Shown here: positions 22,348 to 33,400 of the stretch, one piece after another | Position numbering within the stretch: position 1 is the first letter of the stretch | Layout: every line of letters starts with the position of its first letter | DNA from: Thuidium tamariscinum | Lineage: Eukaryota > Streptophyta > Bryopsida > Hypnales > Thuidiaceae | Assembly (NCBI GenBank): GCA_947034885.2 | Contig: OX344754.2 | Coordinates: 9,803,001-9,867,000 of the forward strand | Length of the DNA stretch: 64,000 nt | Direction: 5' to 3' | The notes under the pieces: model-generated | The model's database searches: none | What the model saw: only the letters and a program-made list of their open reading frames with translations | Told to the model about the DNA's origin: nothing | Program-made: the position numbers and the translations under genes

Positions 22348-25300
22348 TTAAGCATCAGCCTGCAATTCTTCTAGAGCTGTGTTGATCACATCAACAGTCT
22401 CCTCTGATAGGGTGTAAACAGCATCTCCACCTTTGACTCTGTGCTGCCTTGGGATCATCTGGAATTTGCATGCAAGGACAGAGCTGCAATCCACATATGC
22501 TGGCCTCGAGGTCCGCAAATACACGTAGTTGTTTGCATCACCACGTCCCCATTTTTGGTAGTAAGTACCACAGATGACTGAGTCTCCAGCTTGGAAGTGG
22601 CTTCCCCAAACACAGTCAAAATCTTCTTGCACAATGTGTTTTGGAGTCTGGCATTGTAAAATGAAGAAAGGGACGCCTTCCTCATTGTTCTCACTAGTTG
22701 CCACTGCAAAATTGTCTCCCTGTTGCACTAAATCTGCCATACAATCAATGTCATATTCATAGTCCCAAGGTTCTTCGTCTTCTTCTTGGGTCATTTGCGT
22801 TGCAGCAAATCTGACATTCCGTGGTTGGATCTTCAAGGCAGTCCACGGCTTCACATAAGCTTTTTTCTCACAGTGAACAAAGTCTTCCTCCAAGCACGGG
22901 CCACAAAAGCAGGACAGGCCACGCACAAGTAGCTTTGTTGGATCTTGTTGATCAAAGCCGAAAATGGAGTGGAAATTTGAGGATCCGGGAATTGGATCAC
23001 AGTGTTCTACAGCTGAACGGTCCACATCGTTCACTCCTACGTGATGGAAATATCGGTACGATCTGCACACCCAATATGTGCATGGTTGAAGCCATGGTCG
23101 TTATTCGGGCAAGTCTGTAAATATAGATACTATCTCAAGTGCACTTGAAAATGGGAAAATGGGATTCAACATTTCAAAAATCAGAATTACATGGAATTGC
23201 AAAAGAGAAGACTTTATTCCTTGAGAACGACTAGGAACTTGTCCAGCCATAGTGGCATCCAAGAAGAGAACGCAGTCCGTTGCATTTTGGAGGCGTCGAT
23301 GGGGGTTCAGTAATTGCTCTGCCCGAAGTGCCCTTTTTATGACTGCTCCTGCACCATCCCATTCGCCTTTTCCATGGCCTGTACCATAATAGCTCCATAG
23401 CATCTTACATCCGCTTGTAAGTGAGGGATACCTATAGAAGTGGAAAGAGCAGAAGTGAATGCCTTAGAATTAGACATACTTATGTCAATGAATTGCAGGT
23501 ATAGAGGGCTCAGACATCCTTTATGAAACCTGTCGTCAAAATTGTCAGGCAATGTAGTAGGGGTAGTACTAAATTATTGGTGTTCAAAACAGTCGGTGAG
23601 GACTATGTATAGCTCATGAGTATTTAATAGTACTTCGGACTACCAAATAATACTACGTAGTACAGATGACAAAAGAAACAGGAGGTGCTTAGTACAGAAG
23701 ACAGTGGACTCAGTACCTAGTACTGACGAAAACAGTAGAAAAATGCAAGTAGCAGCAAAATATTCATGGAAATATAGAAGAGCACTTGACATAAAAAGAG
23801 GAAGCATTACCTTGCAGCGAAGTACATGGCTTTAGCACCTTTGAACTGTCCCGCACAACCATCACTAAAAACATAGTGAATTTGTGGTGAAAATCCCCTT
23901 GATTGCATCCAACGCCAATGCAGCATCAGGCAATGTTGGGCAAAGAAGGTATCATGAGTCTTGTCATCAGAGATGTAGAAGTATGTCTCTCTTTTCAATT
24001 GTATACCCTCTTCCAAAACATTCTCTTCAGCATCAGCACAGAATGTAACTTGCACCAAAATAGAGATTTGTTCGGAATGATAGTACATGGACTGGATCTC
24101 ATTTTGCACCTGAAATGTGTAGTTCTCAGAGAAATCTATGTGAATCAACATAGCCCCTGCTTGCAAACAGGACTGCAGAAGTTTTGCTTGCTCACTCTGC
24201 CACTTTGCTATGAAGTTATGGCGAATGAATTGTTCCACAGTCGGTAAAAAGAAATCCAAGAACTCAGAGAAAGACATTGTCATGAGAACCTCTTTGATGC
24301 GCTTTTTGGGTCGACCATCTGTAGACGTCCCTACAGTTTCGTACTGGAACTGCTTCCACTGAATGATTCGGATTGCATCTGTCACCCGTTCACGAGGACA
24401 AACTTTGAAGAAGCGCACACCACATCTATTGCAGCCTCCCATCAAGCATTTGCGCTTGTGGAATTCTTCACCTTCAAGCTTTGGACATAGCAAGTCATCA
24501 CACAATGCTGTCACCCCTGCATATTTACTACTGCCCACATTGCAAACTCCTCCATTCTCAAAGCCGCAGACAATACACTGGCAGGTGCATATGAAGAGTA
24601 CATGAGCACCTGTACGGGGATCACGGAATGCATTTAGGGCCTCTAGAAGAAACAGGACTTGAATGTGGTACCTACAGCAGCACACATTCCGCTCCTTGCA
24701 CTTGATCACAAAAAAAGGTCGGAGTTTGAAGAACGCTCTGCACTGAATGCTGAAATGGGGATGGGCTTCCACAAAGCGATTGAACAGCTGCATCTGTATA
24801 AATTATGGATTAGTATATATAGTAGAAAATGGAAGTAATTATAGAAGATAAGCCAACCTAGCACTATTAGTACTCAATAGTACTGCATTTCAATCATCAG
24901 AGTACTATTAACAGAGGAGGACTACTATAGTACAACACAGAAAGCAAAGTAAAACATAGTACTGAAGAAGAGAAAATTACCAACCATATTTCAGAAGAAA
25001 TAGAGGCCTTACCGCATTATACAAGCATAAAGTGTATATAGTACTCCATTGAGGACTATACAAAGAAAGAAGTGATAGTTCCAAGTTCAGTAAAAACAAA
25101 GAGGACATCATAGTACTTGACGGAGTTTGGAAAGATATGGAAGACCTCAGCGGTTAGAAGTGCACATCCGCATAATACAGTAGCATTGGCCTTAGTACGT
25201 AAAGAATACACGGAAACAACAGATAGTACTGTAAAGTAAACAGCAATATGGATGTAGTACTTACTGCATTCAAGTGAAAAAATTGAAGGAATGAAGCAAG

Positions 25301-26743
25301 TATCGGGAAACAACATAGTCCTACATAGTGGTTAGAAGATGTATTAAACAATATCCTAGGGCGTATCAAAAATGCGCATAGTCATGAACCAGTACAATTA
25401 GTGGTCTTCAGTATATGTGCACCGCATATGAGCTATGAATAGGTGGGAGTACTACATGTCTGATGCCCTAGGGTTCTCATAGTACTTCATGTAGATAGGG
25501 AATGCAATAGGGAGTACTAAGATGGACATAGGGTAATGTCTCTTACAAGTCAAATGAAGCAGGAAGCCTATAGGGAGCTAAGTACATAGTAGTATCATAC
25601 CTAAACAAAGAAGTGCAACCTAGGGATACAGAAAGTGCTTCTTGTTGTTCAAAATTCAGGAAGACATGGATGTTGTTAGAGTGTCCAGATTGTAATCAGT
25701 GATTCTGTTGCAAAGGCAAGTAATACCATACGGAGATGACAATCATTCAGAAATCACATCATATACAGAGTTCCTGTAGAGTTATTCGTATCCTTCACCC
25801 ATTCTATCCTTAATGTATAGAGTTTGAAGCTCTTGCATTATGTATTGTCATTGTAAAAGCAAAGGAAACCCAACTACAAGGAACTGAAAGCACTCATGGA
25901 AGACATGCAACCAAAATTCAGAGTAAAGCATTGGATACAAAGTAAAGGAACATAATTTAGCAAGCAAAGATGCACCTGATTTTCAAGAAGTAGATGTGCA
26001 GCATGTGTATCGTAAAGGCTACGTCCCAAGCGTTTTCGTCGCACGTCCCATCGCCTTGGAGTCACCCTTGTTTGTTCAGTCCACCACAGAAGAACAGCAG
26101 CCTTCACTTCTTCAGATATCCCGCCTTCCCGTCTCTTGCGCGTTGGAACTACATATCGACTTGATGTAGTAGTTGTAGCGGATCGCAATCGGTCCAGTGC
26201 GGCCACCAAATTCTCCTTCCGTGTACCCAAGATGTTGTGAAAGTTTGAAATGTCTGAGTCCAATTCGGAAACAGCTGCTTCCAGGATAGCTCGCTTCCGT
26301 GCCAACATACCAGAAGAATGCGGAACTTTCAATGCTTGTAAGTCGGCCCGAATGTTCTGCAATATATCTCGTTGTGCTCTCGCTTCATGAGGACGAGGAT
26401 AGTAATCTGGAAGTAACGGTCGTACGCGCTGGTTTGTGAAGACCTTGTCTAAAACAGCAGCTCGCACATCAGGATCTCTAACTCTTTCTAACAAGCGGAT
26501 GAGAGAGTCCACAATTCTTTGCGAACTTCTCCAGAGACTAGTGCAATTCCTACTGGAACCCCATCGAAGTGGTCGATGTGCAACAAGTTCTTCACGTTCG
26601 TTCTCTGCATTGGCCGCTGCTTGTGCAGTATGGCAGCGACGTTGCCGCTCCCTCCACAGTTGTCGTTGTACATCAATTACTGCAGCTGCCATGGAAGCTC
26701 GAGTCCGCGGATCCGGCCGACCTTCCCTCCTTCCTTCATCCAT
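22348..26743 (-). CDS. Spliced DDE-type transposase of the large transposon
   Basis: Exons on the minus strand: 26743-25976, 24793-23811, 23431 to about 23191, and about 23062-22348, coding for roughly 900 aa. The first exon gives an Arg-rich N-terminus and a likely DNA-binding region (ISEEVKAAVLLWWTEQTR). It joins in phase to exon 2 with FFKLRPFFVIKCKERNVCCC and several CxxC pairs. The catalytic core shows IHIDFSENYTFQVQNEIQ (first Asp), HYVFSDGCAGQFK (second Asp), then exon 3 with GKGEWDGAGAVIKR (candidate third acidic residue). Exon 4 carries CFCGPC and an acidic tail. These motifs belong to a widespread transposase-like family whose name I do not assign. The splice joining exons 3 and 4 is unresolved in phase, so a defect there is possible. 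It faces the RING-SET gene tail to tail. Confidence 0.75.
24794..25975. other. Large first intron of the transposase gene
   Basis: About 1.2 kb between exons 1 and 2, with many AGTACT copies (for example 24864, 24872, 24899, 25040, 25224, 25480). No separate gene seen. Confidence 0.5.
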
Positions 26744-26969
26744 GATTACCGGTCATATTGCCTCTTAGAATTCTAAGTAACGCAGCAAAAAACAACAAAG
26801 GCAACAACCACATTCCGACGCGCCTGAACACAATTGTAGCATAGAAGTTGACAGAAGAGAATTTGAAAACCCTGACAACGAAACTGAGGAAGGCGTTGGC
26901 GGCGGCATCGACCCAGTATTGGAATAATCACGACATTCAATAAGCGACGGCAGTATTCCTGCAGCGCCT

Positions 26970-26988
26970 GACGTGGACAGTCCACGTC
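26970..26988. promoter_or_regulatory. Perfect palindrome in the putative transposase promoter
   Basis: GACGTGGAC-A-GTCCACGTC lies about 230 bases upstream of the transposase ATG. It contains two inverted CCACGT cores, like G-box binding sites for plant bZIP or bHLH factors. Regulatory use is inferred from position and symmetry only. Confidence 0.4.
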
Positions 26989-27573
26989 TGCTAATTGTTC
27001 TTTCTAGTGGGCCCCACTAGTACTATGCAATGCTTTGCACTACCCCGCACTACTACTTCGAGACACAGTGTGTAATTATTCATGAAAAAACACAGTAATG
27101 GTTTTTCATTTTTAGAAATTACTAAAAGGACCTAAAAAATTATGGACAAAAATGGCCATTGTAGCTAAGAAACAGGAGAGGAGGAAAGCTGATCCAAAAA
27201 TTGAATTTTCATTTTTTAATGTCGGATAATTTGAGGTAATTGAAGCATACTTTAGGGCCATGAAGAACTCAGTCAAAGCATTATTTCTAAAATCCCTCTC
27301 CTGGGAAGGTGTATATTGCTTACACAAGCAAGCTCTATAAATTTCAGCTCCAATGACTTCAGCTTGGGTACTCAATAGTACTAGAAACTAGTAAAACTTC
27401 ATTTGTGACATTTATTGGAAATTCAATTCGACCCATACAACTAATTTTGATAAAATTGAAAAAAATTCCTTAAGTTTTAAATGTCCGTGTGAACCCTCGT
27501 TCGAAATTTCGTGTTCATTGGATCATTTTTGCATTACTTATGGTACAAAACTACTTTCAAATTGTTGGTGTGA

Positions 27574-27607
27574 CGAAAAATAGTACAAGTGTTTCTTGCA
27601 TTCACCC
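27574..27607 (-). repeat. Right terminal inverted repeat
   Basis: Reads AGTACAAGTGTTTCTTGCAT followed by TCACCC at the outer end and mirrors the left terminus. TAAT follows immediately. Confidence 0.85.
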
Positions 27608-27766
27608 TAATAAACCTCTATAACTCAATGTGTCAAACCAGTCCCAGATTGAGCCAAATTACAAAGGATGTAAGTAAATCTGGCCCTCTCTAAATGAATA
27701 AACCTCTATAATTCAATATATTAGACTAGGCTAGGACTGATTGAATTAGAGAGGTTCTACTGTAGT

Positions 27767-30477
27767 AAGAAAAAAATTATACTAGTCTTGATTTTTGAAT
27801 GTAGAGCAAAGTAAAATAACGTGACAAATGATTTTGATGGTATTTTGTTCCAGAGACAGATAGAAGTCTATTGGTACATGGAAGTTCTACATGTGAGAAC
27901 ATTTAATGTTATAATTCTTGCAACCTCTTGATTTGCCTTTGAATATGAGTTTGGTTAAGCAATCCTGTTTTGAATCTATAGCAACTAAAATTTCATCGTG
28001 ATAGTGCAATATCTTGTGTTTTGTGAAGGCTTTGCATGTACTAATGTTTCATAGCCTCTCAAACTTGTGCCTATTGTCCATGTTTGTGCAAGTAAATTTC
28101 ATATTTTTCTTTGTCATTTTCATGAATCCAATTGTGTATGTATTGCAATGCATGTGGGAAGCTATATGTCATTGATAAAATGAGGGAAATGCATTTCCCT
28201 CCTTCATGAAAGAGTGCAATTTATTTTTGTGTATAGCTGAATTATAGTAGTGTATGTTTGGCCTTAGTTGTACAAGTTCAATTTTGTTAGTATGTCCCCA
28301 ACTTGTACAAACTTTGCATGATATGCACATTTTTTTTTCATTCTTTGTGTTTATAAATACAATGTAGGTATTCTATTTTGTATTATTGTTACATTCTTCC
28401 ATGATGTTTCGTAGTATTGTTTCATATGAGTATGATTGTATAAAAATAATTTTGACATATTGTGTATTTTGTGAATTCAATTAGTTTTGACAAGTGTATT
28501 TGACATGACAATATCTTTACCCTCTCTATGAACATTACAAGTATAGAACTTTAGAAAATACAAGACATGTATACTTTGTTGTTATAAGTGTATTTGTTGT
28601 GTATTTTTCTTTTATCTTTTTGGTTTCACCTAGACTAATTCTAAGTTATTCCTAGTGCCAAGGAAGAAAATAGTTCACAAACATTTAGTCTAAGGAGAAG
28701 AATCTACCAAGCAATGCTATTGAAAAAAAATTTGTAAATTAAAAATAGAAGGTAGTTAAAAAAAAATCAATATAAGAAAATAATTGTGGCAAGGAATGTA
28801 TTGGAAAAAAATATATGAACTACTATAGCATATGATTTATTCATGTCTTTTGAAAATTATAAGTAACACAGGCCCCCTATTTAATGCCCCAAAGCCAAAA
28901 ATTAGATAATCATAGCATGCCTAAAAAAAATTTAAAAATATAATACCTACCTAAAAAATACTCATTGTATGCACCTATCCCCTCATATATTCTAGATAGT
29001 GCCCCCCCTCCTTCCCCCCGAGTTTGCACCTTGTTCATTGGTATTGAAAGTCTAAGATAAAATACTATTCTTATAGATTAAAGAAGTTGAAGTAGCAATG
29101 TTCTATAAACTCTCTGAAACTCTTTTTAAATTTTTCTACCTGTATTTTGAATATAATTTGGAACTTATATAAAAGAGATATGAATATTCAAATAACTATC
29201 TTTAGATGAATCCAATACCAACACTACTAGAATCTTTGTGGTCATTCTATATTTAATTCATTCAAAATATTAGGGCTAAATAATTTTGAAATTTTGAAAT
29301 TAAAAAAAAAGTCTTATATGAATACATTCTATATCAATAAAAAGATTTTAAAATATTCAAAACATATCAAATTTATAAAAGTGTTATTATTCTTTCAAGA
29401 ATTTACAAATGTTTACTATTCTTTCAAGAAACTATTATGTCTAAAGAAAATACTTTTCAATATTTAGGTCCAAATAGATACTATCAAATAATTGTTTTGT
29501 AAATTAGCCTAATAAATTTGTTACACATGCATGTATATTGAGGTGTATACATGATTGCCTAATAATTCAACATTTGTCGTTCTTTGTCTTATACTGAAAG
29601 TTGAAGCAGAAGTCTATTCTTGAGATTCCATCTTGGAATGATGAAAACACCACCAAAAAGATCCACAATGCTTTATAGGCAAGCATATACAAAAAATTTG
29701 ATTTCGAAGATTTTTTTTAATCACTTCTCTCTTTGTAAGTAATCTTGTCACTATTACAATGCAATTCATTACACTACTTTATGTAAACTTTGTAATCTTA
29801 GTATAGGAAAAGGTCAACTAGGAATGTAGTAGTTGTTGTGGTAATTTGTTTTAGATGTTTTTCATTGAATGAAAAAATGACATAAGTACTTGTTTTTTTA
29901 AATTGACTTTGGTTTTGTGTAGTTTTGGCAATTATCAATGAACCCCTCACTCCTTGAAGTTTATTAGAATAAATTGAAAAGGAAACAAAATTTGTCTCCT
30001 ACGGTGGTAAGGTATTAAAGTGAAAACACCAAACAAGTCCTAACCCACTCCTAAGAAGTAAACTTCTATTAAATAGTTTCCTCTAAAGTACCATTCACAT
30101 ATTGAATTGCCATTTGTTGATTGCTAATTTTTCTAAATTTTGGTTTTAGTGGCTTAGAGAATTCTATTTTGAAATTCTTTGAAATTACATATCTTCTCTA
30201 ATAATTTTTTTTTCCAAATTGATTTTCAATCACTAATACTCCAAAAGTATTTTTCAAACAATAAAGGTTCCTCCACCTATGCATGGTTACTAATTTTAAC
30301 GGTTTTATAGGTGTTTCCACCTTATCACACACACTCCAAAATGTTTGCCATTGGGTCCCTCGAAGTTGAAGTTCGAATAAAGCGAACTTAGTTGGAAGAA
30401 GTGCGAAACCCAACTTCGAGACTCGCATTTGAATCCCCTTGATCGCAAGATTGTGGAAATTCTTCAATTGCTCGGCT
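27767..30477. other. AT-rich intergenic DNA with a dispersed repeat
   Basis: No gene seen. The part at about 29040-29860 resembles 36070-36960 (shared ATTCTTATAGATT, AATACCAACAC, ACTAGAA, GATTCCATCT, GATGAAAAC), so it is a copy of a dispersed repeat. Confidence 0.5.
29040..29860 (+). repeat. Dispersed repeat, copy A
   Basis: Collinear similarity with 36070-36960 in the same orientation, judged by eye. The two copies bracket the FIP37 gene. No coding content. Confidence 0.5.
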
Positions 30478-33400
30478 ATGGCGTCGCCCAAGACGGCCGC
30501 TGCTTTCGCTGACGATGTAAGTGCACACATTCTCATTTCTTTCGAACCTTGCTTCCTTTCTGTGTTCGTAATCACAATGCTTTAAATGGGCTCCAACTAA
30601 TGCTACTTTTATAATCCCACTCTTCTTTCCAAGTTTCCGCAATTTCGGTTTTAGGGTTTCACCTGTGCATTTTGGAATTTGGCATTGAAACTGATTTCGG
30701 GAATAGACGATATTCCAAGAGCGTAAACGAGTTAATTACCAAGCGCATTTTGAAACATTTTGGAGACAAATATGATAAATTAGCAAGTTGGGGTGGGAAG
30801 TGGGAGGGTGGTTTAGGGCTTCGGGTGTGTTTGTGAGATCTTCCAACTGCTCTTTCCTGATTTTCTAGTAAGCTAATTTAAGGCAGGAATTTATTTTTAA
30901 TTTTTTCCCGGTCCATCTGATGTCAATCTGAGTGTGTGGATGATCTTTTGTTGCATTGCAGGAAATATTCGACTTTGATGGGGAAGCGGGTGGAGAGACT
31001 GCTCTGACAGGTGAGCCTCACTTTGGATTTCCCCTATATTGTGTTTTTCAGAATGTAGCTTCATTAGAGGCACCCATGATTGGAAGAGGGCCAAAAAGTC
31101 TTGGTAGACTCTTTAATAAATGCTTCATCGTGCAAATTTTTGCAATCAACAGGGAAATTTGTTTGTTGAAGCTACATTGTACAGTCACCCACAAAAATAG
31201 AAACAAGTGCATCGTGATGAAATATAGTTTCCTACCTGCTGACTTCCATTAAAAGTGATCTGACATTTGGTTATTGTAGCTTGTTGTGATGTCACCAAGG
31301 ACATGTTTTTTTGAGAGTAACTAATTTCTTGTGTTCCCAGGGGTGAAGCGAGAATTCGCGGATCTTGATGATGATGAAGAGGAATTATATCCTACGAAGA
31401 AGGTTTGATCACTACGATCACATCCTTACAAAAGAAATCCCAACGCATTTTGTGATTTGAGTTGCATTTGATTTTTGTACTCTAACCAAAGCTAAACAAC
31501 AGTGGTTCGCTGTTTTCAGTGTTGAAGAATCTTTGTTGTGTACAGTTAGTACTGATTTCCTCTGTGGTTGCGAACAGATATATGCTTCTCATGGGCCATC
31601 TAGTGACCATGCTACTACAACCATCCTCAACCTACGGTCCAGGTATACGACTTTTCGTACTTGTGACTTGGTCGATATGTAACAAGCTCAAATGTCTCAC
31701 TATATTTGCTATGGGCCTTCTTTCTGTCTTGCTTTAGATCCTCCAGTTGGTCACTTGCAATTTCTGGCGGTTCCCTGTTCTCCTTTTGGCTAATTTAGAA
31801 CATAATTTCTAGTGAGATTTTGTGGTTTATCGTATTTTGATGTGCCTATTCTAAGTAGAGCACACAATCGTGGCTAACCAAGTCTAATTGGGTTATTCCA
31901 GCTTGGAAGATCGTGACAGCACAATTGCTTCTTTGAAGGTGACACCACATTCCGCATTCAATTGTTCGTCTAAGTCTCATGTTTTTCCCTGCCAGAGTTT
32001 GTGAGTGCGAAGCCGGTTGTGGATGTATATCGATTATGCATTCACAATCTCGCGTTTTGACCCTTTAAATAAACATGGATTTGAAATACCTCTGCAGGCG
32101 TCTCTTGATGCTGCAAATGCAGAGGTGGAGAAGTGGACCAGTGGTTTCGCGAATGACTCCCTTCTACCCCCTGGAGTCACTGGTATTATCCCACTCAACT
32201 GACTTTGGTTTCTTCAAATTAGAATACCTTATTTGGATCCTGGGAGTAGATGATAAGGTAGAGGATACTAATTGCGTCACTTTCAAACTTTTAACAAGTC
32301 TGGGAGTGTGATTTTTCGGAGACTTACAGAGCCGTGGAAAGATTAGTTTGGACATAGAGACAAATTAGATGAGATCAAGTTTCTATTACTTTGTCTGATT
32401 TCTTGTGCAATCATCGGAGTTGGGAGATTGTAGACCTCTAAAGTTAACTGTAAACCACTCCTGCTTAGTCTGACTTCTGGCCTGATTGCTATGTATTCAG
32501 ATCCTGCGGTGGTTGTGCAGGCAATGCAAAAGCTTCAGGCCTCAGAAAGTCAATTGAAAGAGCAGGTCTAATTGCGACCCTGTACTTTCCTTAATAGATA
32601 TGTATTTCTGAAGCTGGAAGGTCATTTCTATTTTAGGCACACCCTTTTCTTCGTGCAGTCGAGTGTGTAAGTAGTAGTTTGTGTCAAGGATGGTACACTG
32701 AATACGCATTAATCTGTAGATTACGAGAGATCACTGTAAAATATATTTTAAAAGTTTATGGTGTCGTTTCGGACCACACGTTGGAGGCTGCAGAGTAGCG
32801 TACGCCCTCGGACATAATTGTCGGGGACCGCACTGATCTTTTCATCCACTGCCATTCAACACCCGAAGTGTTTGGTGTGTTTGGTGTACTTCATTCTCTG
32901 ATTGCCGAAGCTTTGACATTTTACATGCTTTGTGTAGCTCTTGACTGCTAAACGAAGGGAAGGCGTGATTGTCGTAAAACTCGCTAACACTGAGCAGGAG
33001 GTCGTGGATTTGAAGGTAAGGCCTTCGAAATTTTGCATTTACGGCCTGATTTTTTAGCTTACTTTGTGTTTTTCCAGTAATTTCTCCTGGGTTGCTAACT
33101 GTATCGTGTGTGGGGCTTATGTTCAGAGCACCGTCCATGACTTGAAGCTGATGTCAAAACCCTCAATGCAACAGGTTAGCTGAGGATGAATTATTGTTTT
33201 TTGCCAAGAACCTCAATGTTGCAGTATGCACCTTCGCTTATAATGAATGAATGTCAAGTGGTGTATGTTTCCGTTGGGCCATGGATAGTATCTAGTTCTG
33301 AGGACCTTTTCTCAACCCTTAAAATAAGCATGACAAGCATCAACGATGGATCTGTCCAGACTCGGCGATTGTTGTTGGATCCAGCTATTCATGCCGAATT

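Larger units (their letters stand above)
9242..27607. mobile_element. 18.4-kb TIR DNA transposon carrying transposase and a RING-SET methyltransferase gene
   Basis: The left end starts GGGTCAATGCAAGAAACACT and the right end, reverse complemented, starts GGGTGAATGCAAGAAACACT. The match continues to TTGTACTATTT, about 30 bp with one mismatch. The 4 bases TAAT flank both ends (9238-9241 and 27608-27611), a clean target-site duplication. Genes are convergent: a basic protein (10132) and the RING-SET gene (12166-17522) on plus, a spliced DDE transposase (26743-22348) on minus. Between them lie about 4.8 kb of noncoding DNA with two nested elements. The interior is strongly enriched for AGTACT. The superfamily is not named here; TIR, 4-bp TSD and transposase motifs are the criteria for classifying it. 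Confidence 0.88.
9203..27766. mobile_element. Older small TIR element interrupted by the large transposon
   Basis: The left arm reads ATACAATAGAACCTCTCTTA at about 9201-9220. The right arm, near 27745-27766, reads in reverse complement ACTACAGTAGAACCTCTCTA. Joining the flanks of the large insertion leaves an element of only about 200 bp, so the large transposon sits inside it. The motif resembles common plant MITE termini, but family assignment is not certain. Confidence 0.5.
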
